From Pelagophyceae sp. CCMP2097 (lineage: Eukaryota > Sar > Pelagophyceae), in assembly GCA_026770575.1 (NCBI GenBank), contig MU657234.1, positions 163,522-214,095 on the forward strand: 50,574 bases of DNA, written 5' to 3'. A program made the position numbers and the translations under genes. Positions 21,572 to 32,323 of the stretch are shown here, in pieces. Positions within the stretch are counted from its first letter, which is position 1. Each line of letters opens with the position of its first letter. Under the pieces are notes generated by a model. The model did no database searches, had not been told where the DNA came from, and saw only the letters and a list, made by a program, of their open reading frames with translations.

Positions 21572-23026
21572 TCAGTTCGGGTAGCGCTCGAGGATACAGG
21601 AGTGGCCGATGCCGCCGTCGGCACAGGCGGCGATGAGCGCGAAGCGGCCGCCGTCGCGCTGCAAGCGGTTCGACGCCGTCGTGACCAGGCGCGAGCCCGT
21701 GGCGCCAAAGGGGTGGCCGAGGGCGAGGGAGCCGCCGAGGATGTTGACGCGGTCCATGTCCACGGCGCCGACCTTTGCCGACCGCCCGAGGTTCTTTTGC
21801 GCAAAGGCGTCTGAGTCCAGCGCGGCAAAGTTGGCCAGCACCTGGCCCGCAAATGCCTCGTGCATCTCGATGACGTCAATGTCCTTGAGGCCGAGGCCCG
21901 ACGCCGCGAGCATCTTGTTCACGGCGTACGTTGGGCCCAGGAGCATCTCCTCGAACGGGTCGACGGCGGCGAACGTCCAGTGGCGCAGGTACGCCTTGGG
22001 CTTGTAGCCCAGCGCGAGCGCCTTCTCCTCGGACATGATGAGGGACGCCGACGCGCCGTCGGTGAGGAACGACGAGTTGGCCGCCGTGTGCGTGCCATGC
22101 GGCTTGACAAAAGCGGGCTTGAGCTTTGACACCTTTTCGTACGTCGAGTCGCCCTTGATGCCATTCTCCGCCAGGTCGTTGCCGGCGACGCCGGGGACGA
22201 GCTCGTCGGCGTAAAGGCCCGCCGCGTGCGCCTTGGCCGCGTTGACGTGCGACCGGACGGTGAAGCGGTCCTGGTCCTCTCGAGAGACGCCAAACTTGGC
22301 AGCCAGGCGGTCGCTCGAGACGCCCATGACCTCGCCCGTGGTGAAGTTGGCGATGGACGGCGTCTCCGGCGCAAAGTCGCCGAGCTTGACGCCCTTGAGG
22401 ACCTTTGACACGGCGCCAAAGCTCCACTTCTTCACCTTGCTCGCCGCGATCATCGCCTTGCGAACCGGGCGCTGGAACTTAATGGGCACGTCCGACATGG
22501 TCTCGCAGCCGCCCGCGATGACGACGTCCGCTTGGCCCTACGATAAGCTCAGAGGCGCGGCTGCCCAAAGCGGGGAAGCGCACCGCGATGATCTTCTCCG
22601 CGCCCTGGCAAATGGCCACGTTCGACGACACGCACGCCAGCGAGACCGTGTGCGCGGGCAGCGAGATGGGCAGGCCGGCGTGCATGCCGGCCTCGCGCGC
22701 GATGTTCGCCGTCTACGCAGCGGCCGCGGTGCCTTGCTGCCGCGCGGCACGAGCGCAGTCGTCGAAAAATGGGTCGTCGTCGGCGCAAACCGGCGCACCT
22801 TGGTCTCCGCGATGACGGTGCCGTAGAGGAGGTAGTCGACGAGCTTTGGGTCGAGGCCCGTTTTGGTCATGAGGCCCGTGAGGGCCATTCTGGCGAGGTC
22901 GACTGCCATCAAGTCGTTGTAAACGGTCGAAGACATGGCAAACGGGATGCGCACGCCGTCCACGACGACGACGGTGCGCGCCGCGCTGGTAGCGCGCGCG
23001 CTGAACGCCCGCGCGCCGCGGAGCAT
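21572..23026 (-). CDS. HADHB: 3-ketoacyl-CoA thiolase, trifunctional-enzyme beta-subunit type
   Basis: Final step of fatty-acid beta-oxidation: thiolytic release of acetyl-CoA. Minus-strand exons 23026-22799, 22712-22584, 22537-21572 (440 aa). The N-terminus (MLRGARAFSARATSAAR) looks like a mitochondrial presequence. Then come VDGVRIPFA, the nucleophile-cysteine region (SLACVSSNVAICQGAEKI), GGCETMSDVPI, the catalytic histidine of HEAFAGQVLANF, GGSLALGHPFGATGSR and the second active-site cysteine in AACADGGIGHS. Wording and order match mitochondrial trifunctional beta subunits more closely than peroxisomal thiolases. An in-frame ATG at 23092 would add 22 residues ahead of the presequence. The gene is head-to-head with PEPCK. 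Confidence 0.94.
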
Positions 23027-23387
23027 GGCGCGGACGGGGCTCGCTTTCGATTTCTTCGAAGAGAAATCCTGCGCTGCATTTTCAATCCTCAAGGTTCTGG
23101 GTACAATTTTTGCCGTTACACGAAAAAAAGGTTACTTGGTTCTCTCGAAGGAAGCGCACCAGTGTGTAAAGGCGCCGCGGCTGCTAACTTCGCGGGCGCG
23201 GCGCGACGCGGCTTAGCAGCTTTTGACGACTGCACGCACGACCCGTGCGGCGTTCTGATACATTTTCTGCCGGCATTCTGAGGTGCCCGGAAAATGTTCG
23301 GCTTGAACGTGGCTTGTTCTGTGTTCTCAAATTCGAGGCATTCGAAGGACCGTACCCCCTCCGCGCCTCGAAGAAGCTTCCCTCGCC
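23027..23387. promoter_or_regulatory. Bidirectional promoter region, HADHB / PEPCK
   Basis: 361 bases between divergent start codons, with an AT-rich centre (about 23095-23140, including a run of A). It must hold both promoters. No TATA-like or repeated motif stands out. Confidence 0.5.
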
Positions 23388-25362
23388 ATGCGCTGCGGCA
23401 CCATGCTGCTGCGGCGCCTCGCCGTCGACGGCAAGCTCGCCCGCCTCGGCGCACTCCGCGCCACGGCCCCGTTCTCCGCCGCCGCCGTCGAGATCGAAGT
23501 CGACTGCACCTACGACGTAGCCCAGAAGCTCACCGGCCCGTGCGTCCGCCCGACGCGCCGGGCGTTTCGCCGACGCCTTATATAGGCAAGCCTGCGAATC
23601 CGTGGGCATCTCCTCGCTCGGCATCACCAAGCCGGCGACGTACGCCCTCTTCTGAAGGCCTCGCTTGCGGGCGCCTGCGCCGACGCTTCTGCCTAGGGTG
23701 TACCGCAACCTCAAGTTTGCCGACCTGTACGCGCACGAGGTGAAGAACGCCGAGGGCACGGTGGCGAAGACTGCGTACGGGGACGTCTTTGCCGTGGACA
23801 CGGGCAAGTTCACCGGCCGGTCGCCCAAGGACAAGTACGCCGTGCTGCGGCCCGGAAGCGAGTCGGAGAAGGAGATTTGGTGGGGCAAAGTGAACCAGCC
23901 CATGTCGGTGGCGGCGTTTGACGATGTCGTCGCTACGGCCGTCGGCTACATGGACAACCTCGAGGAAGTCTACGTCGGCGACTTTTACTGCGGGGCCTCG
24001 GAGTCTTCTAGAGTGCGCGTGAGATTCGTCCACCAAAAGGCGTGGCAGCAGCACTTTGTGACGAACATGTTCCTGCGGCCCAAGGACCCGATCGAGTTAG
24101 AGGCCTTCCACGACTCTAAGAACATTGACATGACCATCGTCAACGCCTGCGGCACGAACAACAAGGACTGGGAGAAGCACGGTTTGAATTCGGAAGTGGC
24201 CGTGGCCTTTGACTTTGAACGGAAGCTGGGCGTCATCCTCGGGACGTGGTACGGCGGCGAGAACAAAAAGGGCGTCTTCGCCCTGATGAACTACCTCCTC
24301 CCGCTGCGCGGCGTTCTCCCGATGCACTGCTCGGCCAACGTGGGGGCCAAGGGCGACGTGGCACTCTTCTTCGGCCTCTCCGGTGCGTTGGTCCGTCACG
24401 CCCCTTTCGAGCCCGAGGCTCGCCTTGTAGGCACGGGCAAGACGACGCTGTCCGCGGTGGCGCACCGCGCCTTGATTGGGGACGACGAGCACGGCTGGAA
24501 CGACGAGGGTGTGTTTAACTTTGAGGGCGGATGCTACGCCAAGACAATCGACCTCCACGAGTCGTCGGAACCGGAGATCTACCGCGCCATCCGCAAGGAC
24601 GCTCTGCTGGAGAACATCGCCTTTGACGACGAGGGCGCCCCGGCGTACTCTGACACTGCCAAGACGCAGAACGGCCGCGTCTCGTACCCCATCACGCACA
24701 TCCCCGGCCACCACCAGGCGCAGTGCGCGGGCCACCCGAAGAGCGTCATCTTCCTCACCTGCGACGCCTTTGGCGTCCTCCCGCCCGTCTCCAGACTGGA
24801 CAGCGATCAGGCTATGTACCACTTTTTGTCTGGGTACACGGCCAAGGTCGCCGGTACGGAGCGCGGCATCTCCAAACCGACGGCCACCTTCTCCGCATGC
24901 TTCGGCGAGGCATTTCTCACGCTCCACCCGACGAGATACGCCGAGCTGCTCAAGGACAAGCTCGGCAAGCACGGGTCGAAAGTGTACCTGGTCAACACGG
25001 GCTGGTCCGGCGGCGGCGTGGGAGTCGGCAAGCGCATGCCCATCGCCGTGACGCGCGCCTGCGTCGACGCCATCCTCGACGGGTCGATTGGCAAGTCGGA
25101 CTTTGTCAAGGACGCAGTTTTTGGGTTGGACGTGCCGACGTCGCTCGACGGCGTCGACGCCAAGATGCTGCAGCCGCGGCAGTCGTGGGCCGACAAGCCC
25201 GCCTACGACGAGGCCCTATCCGACCTCGGCCGCATGTACGCCATCAACTTTGAGCGCTACGCCGGCGTGGGGCAAGTCGACTATTCCAAGTTTGGGCCGA
25301 ACGTCGAACTCACGCCCGACCAGCGCGCAAAGCTGGACAAGCTCGTCCAGGCCGAAAAGTAG
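23388..25362 (+). CDS. pckA: ATP-dependent phosphoenolpyruvate carboxykinase
   Basis: Converts oxaloacetate and ATP to phosphoenolpyruvate, CO2 and ADP, the entry to gluconeogenesis. Exons 23388-23539, 23586-23639, 23697-24382, 24431-25362 (607 aa). Core motifs are TGRSPKDKY, HCSANVGAKGD, the kinase-1a P-loop GLSGTGKTTLS (split by the last intron), GDDEHGW, NFEGGCYAKTIDL, NTGWSGGGVGVGKRM and a C-terminal P-E-L-T-P-like region. This is the ATP-using bacterial/plant class, not the GTP class. The extra N-terminus (MRCGTMLLRRLAV...) is Arg/Leu/Ala-rich and could target mitochondria. An alternative start is ATG 23403. Confidence 0.96.
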
Positions 25363-25815
25363 CGCGACAAAGCGCACACCAAGCACATATCCCCGCGCGG
25401 CAGTGGCCGCGCAAACTCTGAAACCCGAGCCGAGCCCCTCCGCGGCCGCGCCGCCGCACAAATCTCTTTCGGCACCTGCCCCGTACGTGGGGCATCTGAA
25501 TTCCATTCTGTCTAACTATCATTCCTCCTCAACGGCGGGCCATCGCGCAGGCAACCCCGGGACGCAATTGTCGCGTATTGTCAAAGAACACCCCTCGAAC
25601 GAATAAGGCACCTTGACAGCAACCTCGTTCGACAAGGCGTCATCTCGAGCGCCGCATCGCGAGACGATGGCGCGGGTGAGCGCGCGCCTCGCGGGTACCT
25701 TGGCCGCGGCCTTGCGCGGCGCGGCGGCGCACGGGCGGCGACGGCGTTGACGCGCGCGCGACCCAGACCGGGCTCCCTCTAGTGCACAGAAGCGCCTCTC
25801 CGGCTGGCCCGATCG
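25363..25815. other. Convergent spacer after PEPCK
   Basis: About 450 bases between convergent genes. Nothing recognisable. It presumably contains both 3' UTRs. Confidence 0.5.
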
Positions 25816-26304
25816 CTACAGCACCCCAGCCTTTTGAAGCGCACGGGGCTCGATATTGCCGCGGAGACGCGAGTTCAAGTGCTCGTACGATTCGTCGGTG
25901 GAGGCGCTCCGCGATTCGTGCGCTTCAAACGGGCGCCGATACACATTGATCCTTGTCATCTTACGCTGCACGCACGAGTATGTCGGCGGCTCCCCGTCGG
26001 GAAGCCTAGACGGGCGTCGAGTTGGCGTCCCAGGCCGTGGGCACGGCGCCGTTGAGCCCGACGTGATGGTGCTCAAAGGGCCGCTGGCAGCCGGGCTTGC
26101 CGCAGGCGTAAAAGTCCTCCTCGGGCGCCTCCTCCGCCTCGTCGTCCAAGACGGCGGCGGCGGCGCCGTCGCCGTCGAAGGCGCGCGCGCGCTCGAGCCA
26201 CGTCTCAATCTGAAGACGCCGTGACCCGCCGCGCGCCCCGGCCGGCACGAAGCGGAGCGCACCGCGTCGCTCGCCGCGCAGTCGTCGTTGCCGAACTGCG
26301 CCAT
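25816..26304 (-). CDS. Small conserved-looking Cys/His protein, unknown
   Basis: Minus-strand exons 26304-26263, 26209-26045, 25989-25816 (126 aa). It starts MAQFGNDDC, then IETWLERARAFDG, an acidic stretch, a putative metal site (FYACGKPGCQRPFEHHH) and a basic Tyr/Arg-rich C-terminus (KMTRINVYRRPFEAHE). I do not recognise the family. The first intron is standard GT-AG. The second is less certain: the only frame-preserving GT choice ends in GAG, and a GC-donor alternative gives VGLPDGEPPTYS. Without a second intron the protein would stop after 81 residues at 26006. Confidence 0.5.
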   Translation of the reverse strand: MAQFGNDDCAASDAVRSASCRPGRAAGHGVFRLRRGSSARAPSTATAPPPPSWTTRRRRRPRRTFTPAASPAASGPLSTITSGSTAPCPRPGTPTRRPSRLPDGEPPTYSCVQRKMTRINVYRRPFEAHESRSASTDESYEHLNSRLRGNIEPRALQKAGVL

Positions 26305-26503
26305 GTCGACGGCGCACCTAAATGAAGTCAGACGGCGTCCGCCCCTGGCGATTCGCGAGGACCATTCCGAGAAAAGAAAGTGCTTCTCCGAAGCGCGTGC
26401 GTGCGCTGAGACCTCCCCTCGAACGAAGACGGCCAAGGCACCTAGGACGATAAAGTCGAGTTTGAGCGGGCAAGACGGCGGGGCCTTCGGACCGTGCTCG
26501 AGC

Positions 26504-27392
26504 CTAGAGGGTTTGCATGAGCGGATAAAGCCTCATCGACGTCTCGATGCGGCGCACCGATCGCTGGAGAGTCGAGCCGCCTAGGATCCAAGTTCGATGC
26601 CCAAAATTGTTTGTCCCAACGGCGGGCGGGCGTACCTCGGCGACGCGCAGTAGCGCGCCGGCTCGCACTCGGCAGCAAACAATGTTCCTCGTCGACGCGA
26701 TCGAGGCCTAGGGTCGGCATGCTCCACTCGTATCTCGGCGCTCGGCGACGACGCCGCGGCGCGCGAGCACGCGCTCGATGTGGCCGCACGCGACGCTCTC
26801 GTAGTCGTAGGCCAGCACGGTCACCGTCGTGCTCGCCTGGAGAAAGAGGGTCACAAAGGTGCGGAGCCCGGCGGCGCTCCACGGACCGACGTGGCCGCGG
26901 CGAGCCTGCGAGAAGAGCGTCGGGGCGGTAGCGTTTTTCCGGGGGCGCAAGAGGGGCGCACGCGTCGTGCGACGAGAGCTGGCGGAGGCCCGGCGAGCGC
27001 TGCTCCTCGATCTCGCGGACGCGGGCGTCGCGGAGTTTCTCCATGAGTTCGTTGTCCGACTCGTCCCAGTCTTCGTCGTCGCTCTCAGAGTCCGAGTCGC
27101 CGTCGAGCGAGACGGGCTCGAGGACGGCCGTCTGCGGCTCGCGAAACACCGCGGTTTCGCCGGCCTCGTAGGGCGGCATAGTCCCGACGGCGTAGCGCCG
27201 CATCTCCTCGGCGCGGCGCACGGGGTCCAGGCTCCGCAGCTTCTTCATCACCACGCCGTATTTGCGACGGTCCGAGATCTCCCGCGCGCAGCACGGGTCC
27301 ATAAACGGGTCCAGCGGCTCGCAGCACTCGCACTCCGCGCCAGAAGCAAAGCCGCCGGGGACGTGCGACATCGGCACGCCGCTCAGGCTCAT
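26504..27392 (-). CDS. Acidic protein with a possible thioredoxin-like end, unknown
   Basis: Minus-strand exons 27392-26962, 26876-26753, 26707-26636, 26563-26504 (228 aa). The N-terminus is cysteine-rich (CECCEPLDPFMDPCC). A Ser/Asp/Glu stretch and a charged helix (ELMEKLRDARVREIEEQ) follow, then hydrophobic strands (TTVTVLAYDYESVACGHIE, NIVCCRVRAGALLRVAE). The helix followed by alternating strands with a buried cysteine is faintly like phosducin-like/TXNDC9 proteins, but the usual cis-proline segment is missing. Intron 1 uses a GAG acceptor. The others are conventional. I would treat the function as unknown. Confidence 0.5.
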
Positions 27393-27566
27393 CTCGCAAG
27401 CTCTGGTGGACGAAGCAAGAGCTTGCTCTTTCGTGGCTTTTAGTGAGACCCTCTTTTAGCGACACTTTACGTTTAAAAAAAAAAGGCGACGCCCAGTCAC
27501 AGCGCCCACATGACACGAACATGCCGCTTGTTCGATACGAGCCCTTTTTGAAAAATGCCGGCTTGC

Positions 27567-27609
27567 GATTTGCGATCCACGGCCCGCTGCGTGCGCAGAG
27601 GCTCGGGAG
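27567..27609. repeat. Direct repeat, copy 1
   Basis: Starts GATTTGCGATCCACGG and ends GCAGAGGCTCGGGA. Copy 2 is at 28201-28239. The two copies differ mainly by a few bases in the middle. They are separated by about 630 bases. Confidence 0.8.
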
Positions 27610-28200
27610 CAGCCTCGCCACAAGCCTCGCCACCGCCGTCCATGACACGATGGGGACCCGCCGACCGCCGCCTTGCCAAAGCTGCGTCTGCGGCGAGCTG
27701 GGCGGCAAGCACCGCACCACGTGCAAAATGCGGCGTTTTGGCCCCAAGGCGGCCAGGTCGTCGAACGGAGTGAGCGCGGGCACGAGGCGGGGTGCGAGCT
27801 GCTCGCCGGCGACTTCCAGGACCGACTCCTCGACTCGCTCTTCACGGAGTAAAACGGGGGAGACCGAGGAGGACGAGCCGGGAAAGAGCGTCGCCGCAGC
27901 AGTCGTCTGGGCTTCGTCGAGTGCTGCCATTTCGCACAGCGTGCTGCAAGTGCGTGCAGCACGGCACGCTCCGCCGTCGAGTCGTTTGTCGGTAGGCTGC
28001 GCCGGGAATTTGCCGGGCCCAAAGCGGGACCGAGACCCGTCCCAACCGCTCGCGGAATGCGGCGGTCCGCGGAGCCGGGCGCCGCAAGAGCGGCCACGCC
28101 TCCCCCCGAAGCTTCCGGGCTCTTCTCGGGGACTGCGAGTCGCCTTCCGTGCTGCACCAACCGTCGCCTAACGCTCTTCTCTCTCTCTCACCCCGAAACC

Positions 28201-28239
28201 GATTTGCGATCCACGGCCCGCTGTGGCAGAGGCTCGGGA
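28201..28239. repeat. Direct repeat, copy 2
   Basis: Second copy of the segment at 27567-27609, lying just upstream of the glycosyltransferase start codon. On the minus strand both copies read GPWIANR in one frame, which hints at a shared mobile or duplicated origin. Confidence 0.8.
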
Positions 28240-28279
28240 ACGACGCTGCGCGCGCCGCGTCGGCGTTTGCGCCGGCGCC

Positions 28280-29660
28280 ATGGCGCACACGACGAAGCAG
28301 TGCTCGTACTACCTGAAGCCGTCGAAGAGCGCCGTGGTCGACATGTACGATTCCACTTACGTTGCGCCGGCCTTTTCCGGCCCGCAGCCGCGCCTCGGCC
28401 TCGTCACCATGACGAAGCGGCCGCTGGACCTCGACCACTGGCTGGCCTACCACTTTCACGTCGTCGGCGTCCGCAAGTTTTTCATACAGGTCGAGGACTC
28501 TCCCGAGGTGGCCGCGCTGCTCCTCGCGCCGCCCTGGAACGAGTGCGCCGCCGCCCCGCGCGCCGCCGCGTGCCGCCGCGAGCGCCCGCGCGCCGAGTGG
28601 GACGTTTCCGGCGCAGGTTCGTCGACGTCACGTTCGTCTCGAAGACGGCGCGCGACTATTTTGTGCAGATGGATCGGCAGGCAGTCCACGTCGCGGCGTC
28701 GCTGCCGCGCGCAAAGGCCGCAGACATCGACTGGCTCATCCACGTCGACGACGACGAACTCCTCTTCTGCCCGCACGGCGCCCCGGCCTTTTGGGTAAGA
28801 CCGCCGCAACGCCAAAGCGCCAAAGTCGACCCTCCAAACTCCCAGGCGACGCTGGCGCTGGCGCCGGCGCACGTGCACGACGTGCACGTCGCAAACCTAG
28901 AGGCTTTGGCGCCCGGCGGCTGCGCGCATCCCTTTGCGACGTGCACGCGCTTCATCGCGGCAACGTCGCGCTTTACCTCGTACACCAACGGCAAGTCCAT
29001 CGGCCGCGTCGCGGCGCCGGGCCTCCGCGCGCACGGGCCGCACCACTTCCGGTCCAGCGCCCCGGGCAACGCGCAGACGCTGGTGAGCAGCCCGCCCCGC
29101 CGCGAAGACCGCCCCTCACGCCGACCCGTCTGCAGAACCTCGATGCGGCGTGCTGCGTCGTCCTGCACTACGAGTCGTGCACGTTTGAGCGGTGGCGGCG
29201 CAAGTTCGGCGACCTGGCGAAGCAGCACGGCGGCGACGCGGCGGTGCTCGAGAAGCTGCCCTTTCCGTTTTATCGCGACTCGCTGCACTGCCTCTGGCGC
29301 TGCATGCACGCCGATGCGGCGGCGCGGCCCGCGGCCGACGCCGCCGCCTTTACCTGCTGGGAGGCGCGAAAAGGCGAGGCGGCGACGCGCATCGCGCCCG
29401 CAGAGCTCGCCGACGTCTTCGCCGTCCGCGACGCGCTCGCGACGCTCTGCCCGCCGCCCGCGGGCGGCGACGGCGCGCCGGCGCCGGCGCCGCAGGAGCG
29501 CGCCATCCTGGCGCCGGCCGACCTGCTCAAGGTGCCCAAGCTCACGATATCGCCGCCGGCGAGCCCTGGAGCCGTCGGCGCGGCCGCCGCCGTGGAGTTG
29601 TTCGTCGTCGGGACCCCGAGGCCCCGCGACGTCGCCGCCCTCCGGAGCAGCCGGCAGTGA
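28280..29660 (+). CDS. Glycosyltransferase, GT92 / GT2-like
   Basis: Exons 28280-28542, 28617-28794, 28846-29082, 29136-29660 (400 aa). The start (LGLVTMTKRPLDLDHWLAYH, then VVGVRKFFIQVEDS) matches the 'new-molecule, stay-in-place' opening of GT92/DUF23-type transferases. Next is RQAVHVAASLPRAKAADIDW and the metal-binding acidic motif of HVDDDELLFCP. Later conserved-looking pieces are FRSSAPGNAQTL and CVVLHYESCTFERWRRKFGD. The family transfers sugars from nucleotide donors, usually in the secretory pathway. No signal anchor is visible, so an upstream exon may be missing. The C-terminal 100 residues are Ala/Pro-rich. It converges with the HAD gene, with 49 bases between stop codons. Confidence 0.78.
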
Positions 29661-29709
29661 CGCTGGCGGCCGCGCCGGCGGATCATACTTAGACACACTG
29701 GAGCAAGCG

Positions 29710-30983
29710 TCACCATTTAAACATCGCGCAGTAGTGCGTCGGGAGCGGCGCGCCGTACGACGCGGCGACGGCGGCGATCGTCGTGTCGTCGCGCAGCGCG
29801 CCGTCGGCATCGACGAGCTCCTACAGTGGTTGGCGTCGGAAGGCGTGTTTTCAGGTGCAGTTTGGACGCAGGCGCGCGTGCGTGTCGGTGCACGCCGGTC
29901 TCGATGACAAAGAGCGAGTCGATATTTGCGCCGCGCGCGCCGTGGACGTCGTGCTTGAGCGAGTCGCCGACGTGGATGACGCGCGGCGCCGTCGGCCATT
30001 CTGCGGCGTCGACGGCGGCGTCGAAGAGGGCCTTCGAAGGTTTTCCAAAGTCGATTACGTCTCCGCCGAGGGCGCGGTAGGCGTCGGCGATGCTTCCGGG
30101 CATGTATAGGACCTGGCGCGCCGCGCCCTGCAGCGTAACCTGATCCGGGTTGGCGACGAGCATGGGCAGCCGCCTTACCGCCGCCTTTTTCAGCACTTCG
30201 AGGTAGGGCCCGATTTCGCCAGACTCGCGAAACCCCGTCTTCACCGCGGCCGCGGTGCCGAGGATCGTGTCGGGCCCGTGCGCGACGAGGCAGTCCGCGT
30301 CGGCCACGTCCGCGAGGCGCACGCCCGTGCCCTCCAAATACCCGGCGTCGTCGGCGTCGCGCTCCCAGCCGAGGAAGACGGCGCGCTTCCCGCGCCACGC
30401 CGTTCCGAGCTCGCGGTGGCACTCCTCGCCCGAGCAGACGGCGCCGGCGAGCCAGTCGGCGTCGAAGCCGCGGCTTGGGAGCTCGGCGAGGAGGACGGAC
30501 CTGCGGCGCGAGGTGTTCGAGAGGACGACGAGCTTCTTGCCCGCGCGGTGGAGCGATTCGAGCGCCTCGGCCACGCCTAGGCTCGTACGTGCGACCGTAT
30601 ACGGGGCCGTATAATATAATCGTGTCTCGGGTTTGTCCGTCGGGCTCGGAGATGCGTCGTCCTGAAACGCTCGAGTGCATCCTCACCGGGCAACAGGCGC
30701 TCGCCGTTGTGCAGCACGCCTATAAGACGGCGTGGCCAGACGCTCAAGGTGAACCCCATGTGATCCGCGCGCGCTCACCATACTGGTCGAGCAGGAAGAC
30801 GTCGTAGTCGTCGACAAGCTCCCGCAGGGACGCGACCGCGGTCATACCCGGCGCCGCCGCGCCAGCCGCGCCCGGCGCCGCCGCACCGGTCGCGCTCCTC
30901 GACAGCCCGATGGGGCCGCGCCTCGGCCCGCGCACGAGACCGGCCACCGCGCGCAACATCAGAGGCAGAGCCACACAGCGCAT
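29710..30983 (-). CDS. HAD-superfamily class IIA phosphatase
   Basis: Minus-strand exons 30983-30779, 30719-30687, 30576-29894, 29820-29710 (343 aa). Splicing rebuilds YDVFLLDQYGVLHNGERLLPG, which fits motif I of the HAD-IIA (TIGR01459-like) group. Motif II is VVLSNTSRR, motif III is the lysine of DFGKPSKALFDAA and motif IV is HVGDSLKHDVHGA. The end (PLPTHYCAMFKW) is also typical. The second motif-I aspartate of most HAD phosphatases is Tyr here (DQYG), as in relatives that have Trp at this place, so the substrate and even the reaction are uncertain. An Ala/Gly-rich N-terminus with hydrophobic start may be an organelle leader. One exon is 33 bases. Confidence 0.87.
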
Positions 30984-31328
30984 CGATGTCGCGACCGGAG
31001 GGAACCCACGGAATCGAGCGGTGGACTCGAGCTAGCGCTGTTGATCGACTCGCAGCACGAGCGCAGTCTCGCACGGCCGTGAGCACGCCAGTGGGGCTCG
31101 CTAAAAAGTGCCGCACTAAGTCTTTAAGAATCGATTCCACCTCGAGCTCTGGCAACAGTTATCACACTCGAACGAAAATCTTGATGGAGGCGCGGGTCAC
31201 GTCGCGTTTGGACAACCTTCGAAAGGCCCCTCCGCCTGAAGCCTCGCTGGCCACGCGCCCGCCGCGAGCGCGATTGAGTTGCTCCCTCGCCCGGGGCGAG
31301 GCGGCCGGTCCTCCTCGGGGCGTGTTTT
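30984..31328. other. Spacer between HAD and the downstream minus-strand gene
   Basis: 345 bases with the HAD promoter side and the 3' flank of the next gene. Open frames on both strands lack motifs. Confidence 0.5.
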
Positions 31329-32149
31329 TTAGAGGTACGGGGCTTCCTCCTCGTCCTCGATGCCGTCGTCGAGGTCGGATAGGCGGCGCATGAGGGCCAT
31401 GGCGAGGCGCTCGTCGCCTGAGACGATTGCCTCGTCCATGCGGCGCTTCATGTTCTCGCGGCGTTTCTGCAGCCGTTCCGCCGCCTCGTCCTCGGGGTTC
31501 CGGAATGCCGCCTGAATAGCCCGCGTTCAGCGCGCGTGCCGCGGACGACAAAACGCACCATAGCGCCAACCGTCGCGTCGACGCCGATGACGCCGGCGAT
31601 AAACGGGTTGCTGTCCTTATCGAACGTGACCCAGTCCGCATCGGCGTTGCCTCGCGGCGCGCCAAAGTCGGCCGTCGCCTAGGCGCGGCGTCGGGCGGCC
31701 CTCTGGCGCAAAAGAGGCGGCCTCGCCTCTGCGAGCCAGGCGGCCGCGAGGCTCTGCATCATGCGCGCGGCCATGGGGTCCTCGAGCGCATCCGCGGGGA
31801 ACTCCTCGTAGCGCATGGCGCTGACCTGCACGTAGCCGTGCTTGCGCACGAGGGCCGCGACGGCGAAGATGGCGTCGTCGAACGCCCCGACGTAGATGGG
31901 CACCTCCTCGGCGTCGTACAAAGCCACGACGGCGGCCAGCTCGCGCTTCATTCGAGACGACTCCTGCGCCCAGAGCAGCGCGTTGTCCTTGAGCGGGCAC
32001 TCGCCGAGGAAGAGCATCGACGGCGCGGCGCGGCTCGGCCGCCGTCGGTCCGACCCGGCCTGCCGCCGCGCCGTCTGAAGGCCCGAGCCGCCGCCGCGCT
32101 GCGACAACGACACCGCCACCGGGACGACGACGAGGAGCACGGACCACAT
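31329..32149 (-). CDS. Unknown protein with signal-like N-terminus
   Basis: Minus-strand exons 32149-31727, 31678-31559, 31511-31329 (241 aa). It starts MWSVLLVVVPVAVSLSQ, a clear secretory signal, followed by a Ser/Arg-rich stretch (TARRQAGSDRRRPSRAAPS). This is the order seen in bipartite plastid leaders of algae with secondary plastids. The mature part is alpha/beta-looking (PIYVGAFDDAIFAVAALVRK), then WVTFDKDSNPFIAGVIG, and ends in a charged helix (RLQKRRENMKRRMDEA) and acidic tail. I do not recognise the family. The first intron (31679-31726) has no GT: it starts GCGAGG, so it is probably a GC-AG intron. The second is GT-AG. Confidence 0.7.
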
Positions 32150-32323
32150 CGCGCCGCCGCTTCAAGCTCCGACCTTCCGACTCCCTTCGTTTTTGGCGAC
32201 CATGTTTCGGCGATTGTTGGAAATTTGGTGTGTGTTCTGCTTCGGACTGCTCTTGCAAGCACGAGTGCAGTCGAGCGCGGGAGCGCGCGCCGGGCTTCCG
32301 CGGCCTTTGATGGTGCACAGAAG

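Larger units (their letters stand above)
27393..28279. other. Long divergent intergenic region with a duplicated segment
   Basis: 887 bases between divergent genes. Long open frames exist on both strands. A minus frame starting at 27930 (MAALDEAQTTAAATLF...) reads most naturally but shows no known motif. A segment of about 40 bases is repeated at 27567-27609 and 28201-28239. An A-rich run lies at about 27474-27484. I cannot support a gene here. Confidence 0.45.

Noticed and set aside
27443..28171. Plus-strand open frame of 242 codons between divergent genes
   Set aside because: No motif, low-complexity Arg/Ser content, and it overlaps equally long minus frames. Codon pattern does not favour either strand.
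30577..30686. TATA-like and palindromic bases (CCGTATA words) as a promoter
   Set aside because: They lie inside intron 2 of the HAD phosphatase gene, whose flanking exons join in frame to give the family motif.
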